The position numbers and the translations under genes were made by a program. A model generated the notes under the pieces. That model saw nothing but the letters and a program-made list of their open reading frames with translations. It had not been told where the DNA came from and searched no databases. This document shows positions 16,230 through 25,097 of a stretch of 64,000 nucleotides of DNA, piece by piece. This DNA is from ZC4RG29 sp964521255 (lineage in GTDB: Bacteria; Bacteroidota; Bacteroidia; Cytophagales; Cyclobacteriaceae), in the NCBI GenBank assembly GCA_964521255.1, contig CAZFRM010000016.1, forward strand, positions 1 to 64,000, given 5' to 3'. How positions within the stretch are numbered: the first letter of the stretch is position 1; each line of letters starts with the position of its first letter.

Positions 16230-18551
16230 TTAACCTTTCTTCTTAAATAGTTTTTTAAAAAAACCTTCCTTCTTCTTTTCTTCCTTTCCAAACTCACGGG
16301 ATTTAACTTCTTCCTCATCTTTCTTTCCAAACACCTTTTCCAGAAAAGTTTTGTCCTCTTTAAAAAGATCACAACTTAACTGTCTTTGATACGATGTTGG
16401 TAAAGGTTTGAAACGTGATGAAACGTACACTCTTCTCTGCGTATCTACAGAAACTTGTTTATAAAACGCTGCAAAAATTGGAAGCGCAGTGTGGGCCCCC
16501 TGACCAAGAGCTGTAGTGCGAAACCGGATACCCGGATCGTCAGCGCCAACCCATGTACCTACAACAAGCTTTGGTGTTATTGCCATGAACCACCCATCAG
16601 CATTTGATTGCGTTGTTCCGGTTTTTCCCGCTATGTCTCCCTGAAGTCCATACTTTGATCGTAAGCTCGCTCCGGTTCCTTCGTTAACAACCCGCTTCAG
16701 CATCTCAATCATTAATGCCGCACTCTCTTCTGATAACACTTCCTCCTTAATTTCAGCATGACTGAAGCGCTCTAAAACTTTTCCATCATGACTGGTTATA
16801 GCAGTAATATAAAATGGCGCTACACTTTTGCCTCTATTGGCAAAAATGGAGTACGCAGTAACCATTTCCATCATTGAAACAGAAGGCGTCCCTAAGGCAA
16901 TGGAAGGAACAGCAGGTATGTCGCTTGAGATACCCATTTTTCGTGCAAGCGATATGGCATTGTCAATCCCGCTTTTTTCAAGCAATCTTACCGAGGCTGT
17001 ATTTACGGAATAGGTTAAAGCTCCTTCCATAGAAAACTTAAGATTATAATTCTCTTCACCATTTGCCGGCGTCCAGTTTTTCATGTTTGTAAACTCTGTT
17101 CGCTCCGCTGAAATGTATTCACAAGGACTAATGCCCTGCTCCAAAGCCGAAGCATAAACAATGGGTTTAAACGTTGAGCCTACTTGTCTTTTTGTGCTTT
17201 TCTTTACGTGATCATATTGAAAATAATGATGATCTATTCCCCCTACCCACGCGGCAATCGCACCCGTTGTTGGTGTCATGGCTAAAAAGCCTGTATTTAA
17301 AAATTTTAAATAATGCTTTATAGAATCAATCGGACTAAGGTTCATATCTTTTTCGCCATCCCATGTAAACACCGTCATCGGAATAGGCTTTTTCATTTCC
17401 TTCAGGATTTCATTTTCAGGTACGCCAGCAGCTTTCATATTTTTATACCGAGCGGACCGGCGAATTGCCTGTTCAAGAATTTGAGGGTTGGCTTTCCAGG
17501 GATCTGATTTACTCCAGTGCTGGTTAAATTCACGTTGCAGTACCGGCATGTGTTTTTTCACCGCCGCTTCTGCATACTTCTGCAAACGCGAATCAATTGT
17601 AGTATAAATTTTAAGTCCATCGGTATGCAGATTATAGGGCTGATTATTTTCTTTGACATTTTTGTTGCACCAGGCAAGCAATTCATTTTTTATGTACGCC
17701 CTGAAATAAGGAGCGATTCCTTCATGATAGCTTAAGTTATTATAATCAAGTTCGATGGGTAAAGCTTTAAGCGAATCGGATTGCGTCTTTTCAAGAAAAT
17801 CATATTTACTCATTTGACTTAGTACAACATTCCTACGCTTCACGGACCGTTCGGAGAAAATTCTTGGATTATAATAATACGTGGCTTTCAGCATGCCGAT
17901 AAGTACAGCCGCCTGACCTGCATTCAGTTTACCCGCCGGCAGAGAGAAAAAACGTTGAGATGCCGCTTGTATGCCGTAAGTGTTATCGCCAAAAGAAACT
18001 GTATTCAGATACAATTCAAGTATTTGCTCCTTCGTGTAAGTTCTCTCAACTCTTCCCGCAATAATTACTTCCCTGATTTTGTTTACCGGTAGCGATAAGA
18101 ACGCATACCTTCTCCTCGGATAAAGATTTTTGACTAACTGTTGAGTGATGGTGCTTCCTCCTCCCGATGATTCATTCTGTAGCAGGATACTTTTGATAAA
18201 TACACGCGCAAGACTTTTGTAATCAATCCCGCCATGTTCGTAAAAGCGATGATCCTCCGTGGCGATGAGCGCATTGATTACATCAGGTGAGATTTTATTG
18301 AAGGGGATTAGTGAACGCTCTTGTATATAATACCTTCCTAATAAAACACTATCGGCACTATACACTTCACTTGCTACAGGATTCTGAATTCGTTTCAATT
18401 CCGATTGGTCGGGCAATGATCCGAAAAAACCTGCCCAGACTAACCCATACAGAAAAGAAAAACCAACGAAAATAAAACTGCAAAGAAAGATCAGCGCAAT
18501 GCCCAATTGTTTGACAAAGGACTGTTTACGGAAATATTTAAAAAACTTCAT
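16230..18551 (-). CDS. Penicillin-binding protein 1A (bifunctional)
   Basis: About 773 residues. One N-terminal membrane helix (about 15-40) anchors it in the inner membrane. The GT51 glycosyltransferase domain carries ATEDHRFYEHGG with its catalytic Glu, and GGGSTITQQLVKNLYPRR. The transpeptidase domain has STFK (active Ser), SVN in TYSVNTAS, and KTGTT. It polymerises and cross-links peptidoglycan. The C-terminus is a Lys/Glu-rich tail (KKEGFFKKLFKKKG). I prefer the ATG at 18549-18551; a GTG four codons upstream keeps the frame. It converges on the PUL across a terminator. Confidence 0.92.
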   Translation of the reverse strand: MKFFKYFRKQSFVKQLGIALIFLCSFIFVGFSFLYGLVWAGFFGSLPDQSELKRIQNPVASEVYSADSVLLGRYYIQERSLIPFNKISPDVINALIATEDHRFYEHGGIDYKSLARVFIKSILLQNESSGGGSTITQQLVKNLYPRRRYAFLSLPVNKIREVIIAGRVERTYTKEQILELYLNTVSFGDNTYGIQAASQRFFSLPAGKLNAGQAAVLIGMLKATYYYNPRIFSERSVKRRNVVLSQMSKYDFLEKTQSDSLKALPIELDYNNLSYHEGIAPYFRAYIKNELLAWCNKNVKENNQPYNLHTDGLKIYTTIDSRLQKYAEAAVKKHMPVLQREFNQHWSKSDPWKANPQILEQAIRRSARYKNMKAAGVPENEILKEMKKPIPMTVFTWDGEKDMNLSPIDSIKHYLKFLNTGFLAMTPTTGAIAAWVGGIDHHYFQYDHVKKSTKRQVGSTFKPIVYASALEQGISPCEYISAERTEFTNMKNWTPANGEENYNLKFSMEGALTYSVNTASVRLLEKSGIDNAISLARKMGISSDIPAVPSIALGTPSVSMMEMVTAYSIFANRGKSVAPFYITAITSHDGKVLERFSHAEIKEEVLSEESAALMIEMLKRVVNEGTGASLRSKYGLQGDIAGKTGTTQSNADGWFMAITPKLVVGTWVGADDPGIRFRTTALGQGAHTALPIFAAFYKQVSVDTQRRVYVSSRFKPLPTSYQRQLSCDLFKEDKTFLEKVFGKKDEEEVKSREFGKEEKKKEGFFKKLFKKKG

Positions 18552-18656
18552 AGCGTTTCTCACGCAAAACTTTTTGCATGCTCACAAAACAACGAAAATA
18601 GAGATGAATTCTTACAAAAATTGATAGTACCTGATGAGTAAAGTAAAAAATCAAGG

Positions 18657-18995
18657 TCAATATTCAATCAATTCTTCACGCATCACAAAATTCTCTTTCA
18701 CTTTCATTACCCAATTCTCCACTTCTCTGGTATTGTTGAATCGCATGGCCTTGTCATTGTGTATTGCAATAGGTGTGCCGATTGGCCATGGATTGTTCTT
18801 AAGAAATTTGATTTTATTAACGGTATTAAGTTTTAAAAATTCCTGAAGAGGGTTTCGTATTGAATGATCCATATATTGATCATCCACTAAATTTATTTCC
18901 CAATCATCTAATTTGCTTACGAGTTCCATTAGAATAGCGAAGGAAATGGACTCCTTTGCGAGGTCTATTTTTTTATAATGAAACCCTCCAGGCAA
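18657..18995 (-). CDS. Hypothetical protein, N-terminus probably frameshifted
   Basis: Not recognised; 112 residues in the open frame, whose only start is a TTG. A better N-terminus lies in another frame: ATG at 19052-19054 encodes MTFIFHSHKVIDQEAITSV and runs into a stop at a seven-base A run (18968-18974 on the plus strand as T). One extra A would join it to IDLAKESISFAILMELVSKL and give about 132 residues. This mirrors the missing A in the gene at 256-708. The C-terminal half contains NNPWPIGTPIAIHNDKAM. It stands alone between PBP1A and the YtxH gene. Confidence 0.5.
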   Translation of the reverse strand: MPGGFHYKKIDLAKESISFAILMELVSKLDDWEINLVDDQYMDHSIRNPLQEFLKLNTVNKIKFLKNNPWPIGTPIAIHNDKAMRFNNTREVENWVMKVKENFVMREELIEY

Positions 18996-19080
18996 TTTAC
19001 TGACGTAATTGCTTCCTGATCGATCACTTTATGAGAGTGAAAGATAAAGGTCATCTTTTCAAAACTGTTCAATACTTAAC

Positions 19081-19344
19081 TTATGTAGTTAGTTTGCTTT
19101 TTGCGGTTTCGAGTTCTTCCTTCGCTGGCTTAACGTATTCTTCCAACTTTTTGTTATAAGTAGTTTTAACGGTATCGAGTGTTTTGGTAAATGAATCAGA
19201 AATCTGATCCTTTAACTTCCTGGACTCATCTATCAATTTTTTCCGCGTTTTCTTTCCACTTTCAGGGGCCAAAAGAATACCGGCAGCAACACCAAGGGCT
19301 ATACCTGTTGCAAAGGCGCCCAAAAACTTCACACTTGATTTCAT
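19081..19344 (-). CDS. YtxH-domain protein
   Basis: 87 residues. A single N-terminal hydrophobic segment (GAFATGIALGVAAGILLAPE, 9-28) runs into SGKKTRKKL, the YtxH/gas-vesicle-like signature. An amphipathic, charged helix follows (about 30-85; EEYVKPAKEELETAKSKL). YtxH proteins are small membrane-associated proteins, often stress-linked, with no defined activity. It is monocistronic as far as visible. Confidence 0.8.
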   Translation of the reverse strand: MKSSVKFLGAFATGIALGVAAGILLAPESGKKTRKKLIDESRKLKDQISDSFTKTLDTVKTTYNKKLEEYVKPAKEELETAKSKLTT

Positions 19345-19566
19345 ATCACTAATTGTTTAAAATGTTTTGGTAAGACAATTTTTTACTCAAGTATTATTCC
19401 AATGTATTTGAAGTAGTGTTAAGGTCACTTCCTCAAAAAAATAGTATAAGAAATCCACAGACTGTAGAACCGATGCAACAAGTTAAACACTAAAATATGA
19501 TAATTGTTCTCCGCTTCTATCATAACTTTCATAGCGCCATGAATTTTAAAGTGTCGGCACTAGTCT

Positions 19567-19574
19567 TATCTTCG
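19567..19574 (+). promoter_or_regulatory. Possible -7 box for pgi
   Basis: TATCTTCG, one base from TAnnTTTG, lies 23 nt upstream of the pgi ATG. A T-rich block (19544-19547) sits about 19 nt further upstream, compatible with a weak -33 element. Confidence 0.35.
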
Positions 19575-19597
19575 CAGATTTAATTCTAAACCCGATC

Positions 19598-21250
19598 ATG
19601 CTACCCAACAACAATCCTTCCGAAGCGCCTGCGTGGCGAAAACTTGAAACTCATTTTTTACTCATGCAGGCACATCTGCTTCGTGAGCTTTTTGAGGAAG
19701 ATCCGGATCGATTTTCAAAATTCCACACCACATTCGAGGATATCCTGGTCGATTACTCAAAGAACCACATCAATGAAGAAACCCTGAATTATCTGACCGA
19801 TCTGGCTAATGAAGTGGGTCTTCCAGATGCAATTCAGGCAATGTTCAATGGTGAAAAAATAAACCGGACAGAAAATAGATCTGTGCTGCACATTGCCCTG
19901 AGGAACAGAAGCAATTCGCCTGTTCTGGTTGATGGCAAGGACGTTATGCCTGATGTGAACCGCGTTCTTGATCACATGAAACATTTCAGCGATGATCTAC
20001 AGTCAGGTCAGTGGAAGGGATTTACAGGAAAAGCTATTACAGACATTGTCAATATCGGAATAGGTGGTTCTGACCTGGGACCGTATATGGTTACCGAAGC
20101 GCTTCGCCCCTATTGGAAAAACATAACGCCGCATTTCGTTTCAAACGTTGATGGCACACATATACAGGAAACGGTGAAAAAACTTAATCCTGAGACTACC
20201 CTGTTTATCATTGCCTCTAAAACTTTCACCACACAGGAAACCATGACTAACGCAGAAACCGCGAGGCGGTGGTTTCTGGAAAAAACCAGCAACAATGGAG
20301 ATGTAGCAAAACATTTTGTTGCCGTTTCAACTAACACCAAAGAAGTTACAAACTTTGGAATTGCTTCTGAAAATATGTTTGAGTTCTGGGATTGGGTCGG
20401 TGGACGTTACTCGCTTTGGTCCTCGATCGGTCTCTCCATCTCCTGCACGCTCGGTTTCGAAAACTTTGTGAAGTTGCTAGAGGGCGCCCATGCAATGGAT
20501 CAGCACTTTAAAACCGAATCATTCGGGAAAAATATTCCTGTGATCCTGGCACTGATAGGAATTTGGTACAACAATTTTTATGGCGCGGCATCCGAAGCAA
20601 TACTTCCTTACGACCAGTACCTTCATCGATTTGCCGCATACTTTCAACAAGGTAACATGGAGAGTAATGGCAAATCTGTTGATCGGAATGGAGAAGCGCT
20701 TACTTATCAAACCGGTCCGATCATCTGGGGTGAACCCGGAACAAATGGACAACACGCTTTTTACCAACTCATTCATCAGGGCACAAAACTTATCCCATGC
20801 GATTTCATTGCGCCGGCAGTGAGCCACAATCAGGTCAGTGATCACCACCAAAAATTACTTTCCAATTTCTTCGCTCAAACCGAAGCACTTATGAAAGGAA
20901 AGACCGCCCATGAAGTTGAAGAAGAATTGAGCCAGTCAGGAATGAGTAAAGAGGCTATAAAATTTCATGCACCCTTCAGGATATTTGAAGGAAACCGTCC
21001 TACCAACAGCATACTTTTTAAACTTCTAACCCCACGAACTTTAGGCAGTCTCATCGCCATGTATGAACATAAGATTTTTGTCCAGGGAGTGATATGGAAC
21101 ATTTTCAGTTTCGATCAATGGGGCGTTGAACTGGGTAAAGTCCTCGCCAAGAAAATCCTGCCGGAGTTGACAGGCAAAGAAGGAATCACTTCACATGATA
21201 GCTCCACGAATGGGTTAATTAACTATTTCAAACGTTTGAAATTCAGTTGA
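19598..21250 (+). CDS. pgi: Glucose-6-phosphate isomerase
   Basis: 550 residues, the normal length of the large bacterial Pgi. Signatures include VNIGIGGSDLGPYMVTEALR (about 150-170), GGRYSLWSSIGLS (about 268-280) and GQHAFYQLIHQG (about 385-396). It interconverts glucose-6-phosphate and fructose-6-phosphate in the cytoplasm. It opens a plus-strand run with pfkA 60 nt downstream and a ROK kinase after that, which together take glucose to fructose-1,6-bisphosphate. Confidence 0.96.
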   Translation: MLPNNNPSEAPAWRKLETHFLLMQAHLLRELFEEDPDRFSKFHTTFEDILVDYSKNHINEETLNYLTDLANEVGLPDAIQAMFNGEKINRTENRSVLHIALRNRSNSPVLVDGKDVMPDVNRVLDHMKHFSDDLQSGQWKGFTGKAITDIVNIGIGGSDLGPYMVTEALRPYWKNITPHFVSNVDGTHIQETVKKLNPETTLFIIASKTFTTQETMTNAETARRWFLEKTSNNGDVAKHFVAVSTNTKEVTNFGIASENMFEFWDWVGGRYSLWSSIGLSISCTLGFENFVKLLEGAHAMDQHFKTESFGKNIPVILALIGIWYNNFYGAASEAILPYDQYLHRFAAYFQQGNMESNGKSVDRNGEALTYQTGPIIWGEPGTNGQHAFYQLIHQGTKLIPCDFIAPAVSHNQVSDHHQKLLSNFFAQTEALMKGKTAHEVEEELSQSGMSKEAIKFHAPFRIFEGNRPTNSILFKLLTPRTLGSLIAMYEHKIFVQGVIWNIFSFDQWGVELGKVLAKKILPELTGKEGITSHDSSTNGLINYFKRLKFS

Positions 21251-21310
21251 TTATTTAGTTTATGATAAAGTGATATTGTTGTTATATTTTTACCGATTCT
21301 TTAACGTTAA

Positions 21311-22297
21311 ATGGAAAATTCTATTCAGAAAATCGGAGTATTTACATCCGGTGGAGACGCTCCTGGTATGAACGCGGCTATTCGTGCCGTTGTTCGTTCA
21401 GCAATATATTATAAGAAGGAAGTCTTTGGCATCATGCGTGGTTACGAAGGCATGATTGAAGGTGATATCGTTAAGCTTGGCGCCCGTTCAGTTAGCAATA
21501 TTATTCAACGCGGTGGCACGATATTGAAGACCGCACGATGTGAAGAATTTAGAACCCCTGAGGGTAGAAAAAAGGCATACGAGAGTTTGAAGCGTGAAGG
21601 AATTCAAGCGCTTGTGGCAATTGGCGGAAATGGCACGTTCACAGGTCTTCACAAGTTCTACGAAGAATTTCAAATACCCTCTATATGTCTTCCGGGCACA
21701 ATTGATAATGACCTGGCCGGAACAGATTTTAGTATTGGTTATGATACAGCAACAAACACAGCTGTGGAAGCTATTGATAAAATTCGTGATACAGCCTTAT
21801 CTCATAGCCGGCTATTCTTCATCGAAGTGATGGGCCGTCATTCAGGTTACATTGCAGTAAACAGTGGTGTAGCGGGAGGAGCTGTCGCCATTATTGTTCC
21901 CGAAGAAACTACAACATTCGATGAATTTTATGATCAATTAGTAGCGGGCAGCAAGACCAGCAAAAAATCTAACCTGGTGGTTGTTGCTGAAGGTTCAAAG
22001 ATTGGTGGTGCAAATGAACTTGCCAGGAAAATCAGAGAACGATCAAACTACTTCGACATTAAGGTAACCATACTCGGTCACCTGCAGCGCGGAGGATCTC
22101 CTACCTATTTTGACAGAGTTCTTGCAAGCAAAATGGGTGTCGCCGCTGTTGAAGGGCTACTTCAGGGAAAGAAGGATGCTATGGTAGGAATCCGTGGAAA
22201 GAACATTGTTTATAACGACTTCGAATCTGTTATCTCTTCTCATAATAATCAAATTGATACAGAATCCATGCGCATAGCTAGAATACTTTCGATTTAA
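21311..22297 (+). CDS. pfkA: 6-phosphofructokinase
   Basis: 328 residues, standard PfkA length. Motifs: TSGGDAPGMNAAIRAVVRSA (N-terminal nucleotide loop), PGTIDNDLAGTDFSIGYDTA with the catalytic Asp, MGRHSGYIA, and LQRGGSPTYFDR. It phosphorylates fructose-6-phosphate. Odd point: the loop that reads GGDG in E. coli PfkA reads GGNG here (AIGGNGTFTG), replacing the Asp that helps bind magnesium-ATP. PPi-dependent enzymes normally have GGDD, so this is not the PPi signature either. Confidence 0.93.
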   Translation: MENSIQKIGVFTSGGDAPGMNAAIRAVVRSAIYYKKEVFGIMRGYEGMIEGDIVKLGARSVSNIIQRGGTILKTARCEEFRTPEGRKKAYESLKREGIQALVAIGGNGTFTGLHKFYEEFQIPSICLPGTIDNDLAGTDFSIGYDTATNTAVEAIDKIRDTALSHSRLFFIEVMGRHSGYIAVNSGVAGGAVAIIVPEETTTFDEFYDQLVAGSKTSKKSNLVVVAEGSKIGGANELARKIRERSNYFDIKVTILGHLQRGGSPTYFDRVLASKMGVAAVEGLLQGKKDAMVGIRGKNIVYNDFESVISSHNNQIDTESMRIARILSI

Positions 22298-22341
22298 AAC
22301 TCAGAACCAAACGTTAACCTATTTACTAAATACCACCAACG

Positions 22342-23334
22342 ATGAAAGATTTAACCATCGGAATTGATATCGGAGGAACGAACACCAAGTTCGGTATCGT
22401 AGACCGTGAAGGAAATGTTATTCACCAGGGCAGTATATCCACGGCAGATCATGAAGAATTCAGAGATTATTTTAACGCTTTAAGTAAAGCTATCCGGGAG
22501 GCAATGAATGGCCTTAAAGGAGAATACAAAGATTATAAAATGTACGGCATCGGCGTTGGTGCTGCAAATGGTAATTATTACAAGGGAACAATTGAACGCG
22601 CCACTAATCTGCCGTGGAAGGGGATTATTCCGTTGGCTGATATGTTTAAGGAGGAGTTTGATATTCCAACCATTGTTACAAATGATGCCAATGCTGCGGC
22701 GGTTGGTGAATTAGTATATGGGGCCGCTAAGGGAATGAAAGATTTTATTGTAATCACCCTTGGTACTGGCCTGGGAAGCGGATTTGTTTGCAACGGACAT
22801 CTCTTGAATGGAAGGCATGGCATTGCGGGCGAATTGGGACATACATCCGTAAATCCTGCCGGACGTTTTTGCAATTGTGGCAAGCGCGGTTGTTTGGAGA
22901 CGTATGTTTCTGCAACTGGTATTAAACGCACCGTATATAAGCTACTGGCCGATCATTTGGAGCCAAGTGAATTGAGAGGAATCAGCTTTGATAATCTAAA
23001 TACAAAAATGATCACAGAATGTGCTGTCCGTGGTGACATTGTAGCACTGGCTGCCTTTGAATATACCGGAAGAATTCTGGGAATGAAACTGGCGGAAACT
23101 GTGGTGCATACCGATCCTGAAGCCATCTTTTTATTCGGAGGTCTTTCACTGGCAGGTGATCTGATCTTTAAACCAACAATACGTCATATGGAAGCCAACC
23201 TTATGCCCTTGTTTAGAGGAAAAGTGAAGGTTTTACCATCAGCGTTACAGAATCAGGCTGCTCCGATATTAGGTGCAAGCAGTTTGGTTTGGAATTACCT
23301 TGATAATGCACCTGTGAGTGAAGTAATGGCTTGA
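22342..23334 (+). CDS. ROK-family glucokinase
   Basis: 330 residues. N-terminal phosphate loop GIDIGGTNTKFGIVD (7-21). The ROK zinc motif GELGHTSVNPAGRFCNCGKR (about 160-179) runs on to GCLE, with all three Cys and the His present. The catalytic Asp is in TNDANAAAVGE. ROK proteins with this layout and without an N-terminal DNA-binding domain are sugar kinases, most often glucokinase. It follows pfkA by 44 nt, which supports glucose as substrate. N-acetylglucosamine or another hexose is possible. Confidence 0.88.
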   Translation: MKDLTIGIDIGGTNTKFGIVDREGNVIHQGSISTADHEEFRDYFNALSKAIREAMNGLKGEYKDYKMYGIGVGAANGNYYKGTIERATNLPWKGIIPLADMFKEEFDIPTIVTNDANAAAVGELVYGAAKGMKDFIVITLGTGLGSGFVCNGHLLNGRHGIAGELGHTSVNPAGRFCNCGKRGCLETYVSATGIKRTVYKLLADHLEPSELRGISFDNLNTKMITECAVRGDIVALAAFEYTGRILGMKLAETVVHTDPEAIFLFGGLSLAGDLIFKPTIRHMEANLMPLFRGKVKVLPSALQNQAAPILGASSLVWNYLDNAPVSEVMA

Positions 23335-23526
23335 TTATTTCTTAGTTAAGTATCCGTTTGGTTTTGAACTAATTACTTCGTTCTGTAGTTAACCTCTCGA
23401 CCGGGATTATTTGCGAACAATAATCAAATAAAATAGGTAAAGTGTGGTTATATAGCCATATTCATAACGAAATACGCATTTAAGCGGTTATACAATTGAT
23501 TTAATAATTTAAAAAGAAGAAAAAAG

Positions 23527-23748
23527 ATGGGAAGACCAGCAACCTTACCGAAGAAAAAGAAGAATGGATTTTACGTGGAGGTGAGAAACAAGGGAGCCAA
23601 ATCAGGTATTATTCTAATTCGAGACAGCTATGAAGCAATGATGCAGGCTGTTAAGCAATATCAAAATACCAAGGACATCGTTATTCTTGGTGAGCACAAA
23701 AACGGAAAACCCGTAGGAAGCGGAACAAGAAAGAAAATTGAGCTGTAA
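23527..23748 (+). CDS. Small basic protein of unknown function
   Basis: 73 residues, Lys-rich, starting MGRPATLPKKKKNGFYVEVR. It is preceded by a clear AAGAAGAAAAAAG purine tract that can serve as ribosome binding site. The sequence alternates strand and helix (IILIRDSYEAMMQAVKQYQ) and ends TRKKIEL. The basic character hints at nucleic-acid or ribosome association, but no family is recognised. It stands alone 192 nt after the ROK gene; that gap shows nothing else. Confidence 0.7.
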   Translation: MGRPATLPKKKKNGFYVEVRNKGAKSGIILIRDSYEAMMQAVKQYQNTKDIVILGEHKNGKPVGSGTRKKIEL

Positions 23749-23807
23749 GCTCCTTCTCTCCTAACTTCTTGAAATCAATACATCTAAATCCTCACACTTA
23801 GTAGGGA

Positions 23808-23913
23808 TTACCTATTGAGGCTTTCTGGGGACATTGGGTCGAAGTGACTGATATCGTTTGTGCATATGCAGTGACGGGAATTTATACTGAGCCTGTCATT
23901 GATTATGCATTTT
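23808..23913 (-). pseudogene. Possible toxin remnant
   Basis: Directly downstream of the antitoxin-like gene, a start-less open stretch reads CICTNDISHFDPMSPESLNR and stops at 23808-23810. The CTND...F pattern recalls the C-terminal part of PIN-domain toxins. Only about 35 codons are open and the rest of a toxin is absent, so if real it is a deletion relic. Confidence 0.25.
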
Positions 23914-23925
23914 GTAGAGCGGGCG

Positions 23926-24087
23926 CTATCGCCCCACTGTTTTTAGGTTGGAATTTTTTAATCTATCCGCAATGTACTTTTTCAATTGCTCTAAAGTCAT
24001 GTTTTGGGTCTCTTCACTAATCTTTTCGCGAATGTCCCGCATCATTTTCACTGCATCAAATGCCTTTGTTTTATCTTTAGTCCCCAT
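23926..24087 (-). CDS. Small antitoxin-like protein (53 aa)
   Basis: 53 residues: MGTKDKTKAFDAVKMMRDIR and onward, ending in a helix (LEQLKKYIADRL). It is a charged, all-helical peptide of the type that Bacteroidota place in front of PIN-type toxins. The start is the ATG at 24085-24087. The adjacent downstream DNA holds only a possible toxin fragment. The reading frame is codon-like and isolated; the function is inferred from size, helix pattern and context. Confidence 0.5.
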   Translation of the reverse strand: MGTKDKTKAFDAVKMMRDIREKISEETQNMTLEQLKKYIADRLKNSNLKTVGR

Positions 24088-24179
24088 ATCTCACTAATTC
24101 TTGTGGTGTTCTTAAATTCTCTGTATCATTTTTTGTCAACCCTATTTTTTTGTGCCTTGCCTAACAATTAAGCATATGA

Positions 24180-25058
24180 TCATGAAAAAAGATCAGAGCT
24201 TAGGTAACGGTCGCCGCGATCGCATGCAATAAATACGATAACACCGGAATCAATTTCGCCGGCAATCTTCAGGGCTGCACTTAAGGCACCTCCACTGCTC
24301 ATGCCCGCCAGTACACCTTCTTCAAGCGCAAGGCGCTTCGTGTATTTTCTGGCATCAGCTTCTGCAACATCTATGATGCGGTCAACACGATCTCGTTCAA
24401 AAATTTTCGGAAGAAACTCAGGTGACCAACGTCGAATGCCCGGTATGCATGAACCATCTGTCGGCTGTGTTCCTACAATTTGAACCTTTTCGTTTTGTTC
24501 TTTCAAATATCGTGACACCCCCATGATCGTTCCGGTAGTTCCCATTGCCGAAACAAAGTGCGTGATCTTTCCTTCCGTGTCTCTCCAGATTTCGGGGCCA
24601 GTAGTGCGGTAGTGCATTTTATAATTATCGGCATTGGCAAACTGGTTAAGAATATGATAACCATCATTAGCTGCCATCTCTTCAGCAAGCTGCCGGGAAT
24701 ATTCAATGGTTTTTGATGAGGGCGTAAGAATTACTTTCGCACCGTAAGCTTCCATTGCCAACACACGTTCCCTTGTTGAATTGTCAGGCATGATCAAGGT
24801 CATCTTTAATCCAAGGATCTGCGCTATCATGGCTAACGCGATTCCTGTATTGCCGCTTGTAGCTTCAACCAATTTATCTCCTGGCTTTATCTCACCACGA
24901 TCCAGCGCTCCCGTTATCATCCCGTAAGCCGCGCGATCTTTTACACTTCCACCCGGATTATTGCCTTCCAGTTTTCCGTAAATAGTAACATTCTTATTTA
25001 CGGGGATATGTTGTAATTCAATTAAAGGAGTATTGCCTATGAGTTCGTGGAGTTTCAT
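24180..25058 (-). CDS. cysM: Cysteine synthase B type
   Basis: 292 residues, typical CysM length. It has the PLP Lys in NNPGGSVKDRAA (about 35-46), the substrate loop EATSGNTGIALA (about 65-76), and the phosphate-binding glycine-rich loop SAMGTTGTIMG (about 170-180). It makes cysteine from O-acetylserine (or O-phosphoserine) and sulfide or thiosulfate. It lies 39 nt after the cysE stop on the same strand, so the two likely form one operon that makes and uses O-acetylserine. Confidence 0.92.
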   Translation of the reverse strand: MKLHELIGNTPLIELQHIPVNKNVTIYGKLEGNNPGGSVKDRAAYGMITGALDRGEIKPGDKLVEATSGNTGIALAMIAQILGLKMTLIMPDNSTRERVLAMEAYGAKVILTPSSKTIEYSRQLAEEMAANDGYHILNQFANADNYKMHYRTTGPEIWRDTEGKITHFVSAMGTTGTIMGVSRYLKEQNEKVQIVGTQPTDGSCIPGIRRWSPEFLPKIFERDRVDRIIDVAEADARKYTKRLALEEGVLAGMSSGGALSAALKIAGEIDSGVIVFIACDRGDRYLSSDLFS

Positions 25059-25097
25059 TCCGTTGTTAGAATATGTGCCGTAGGGATAAATGTTAAC

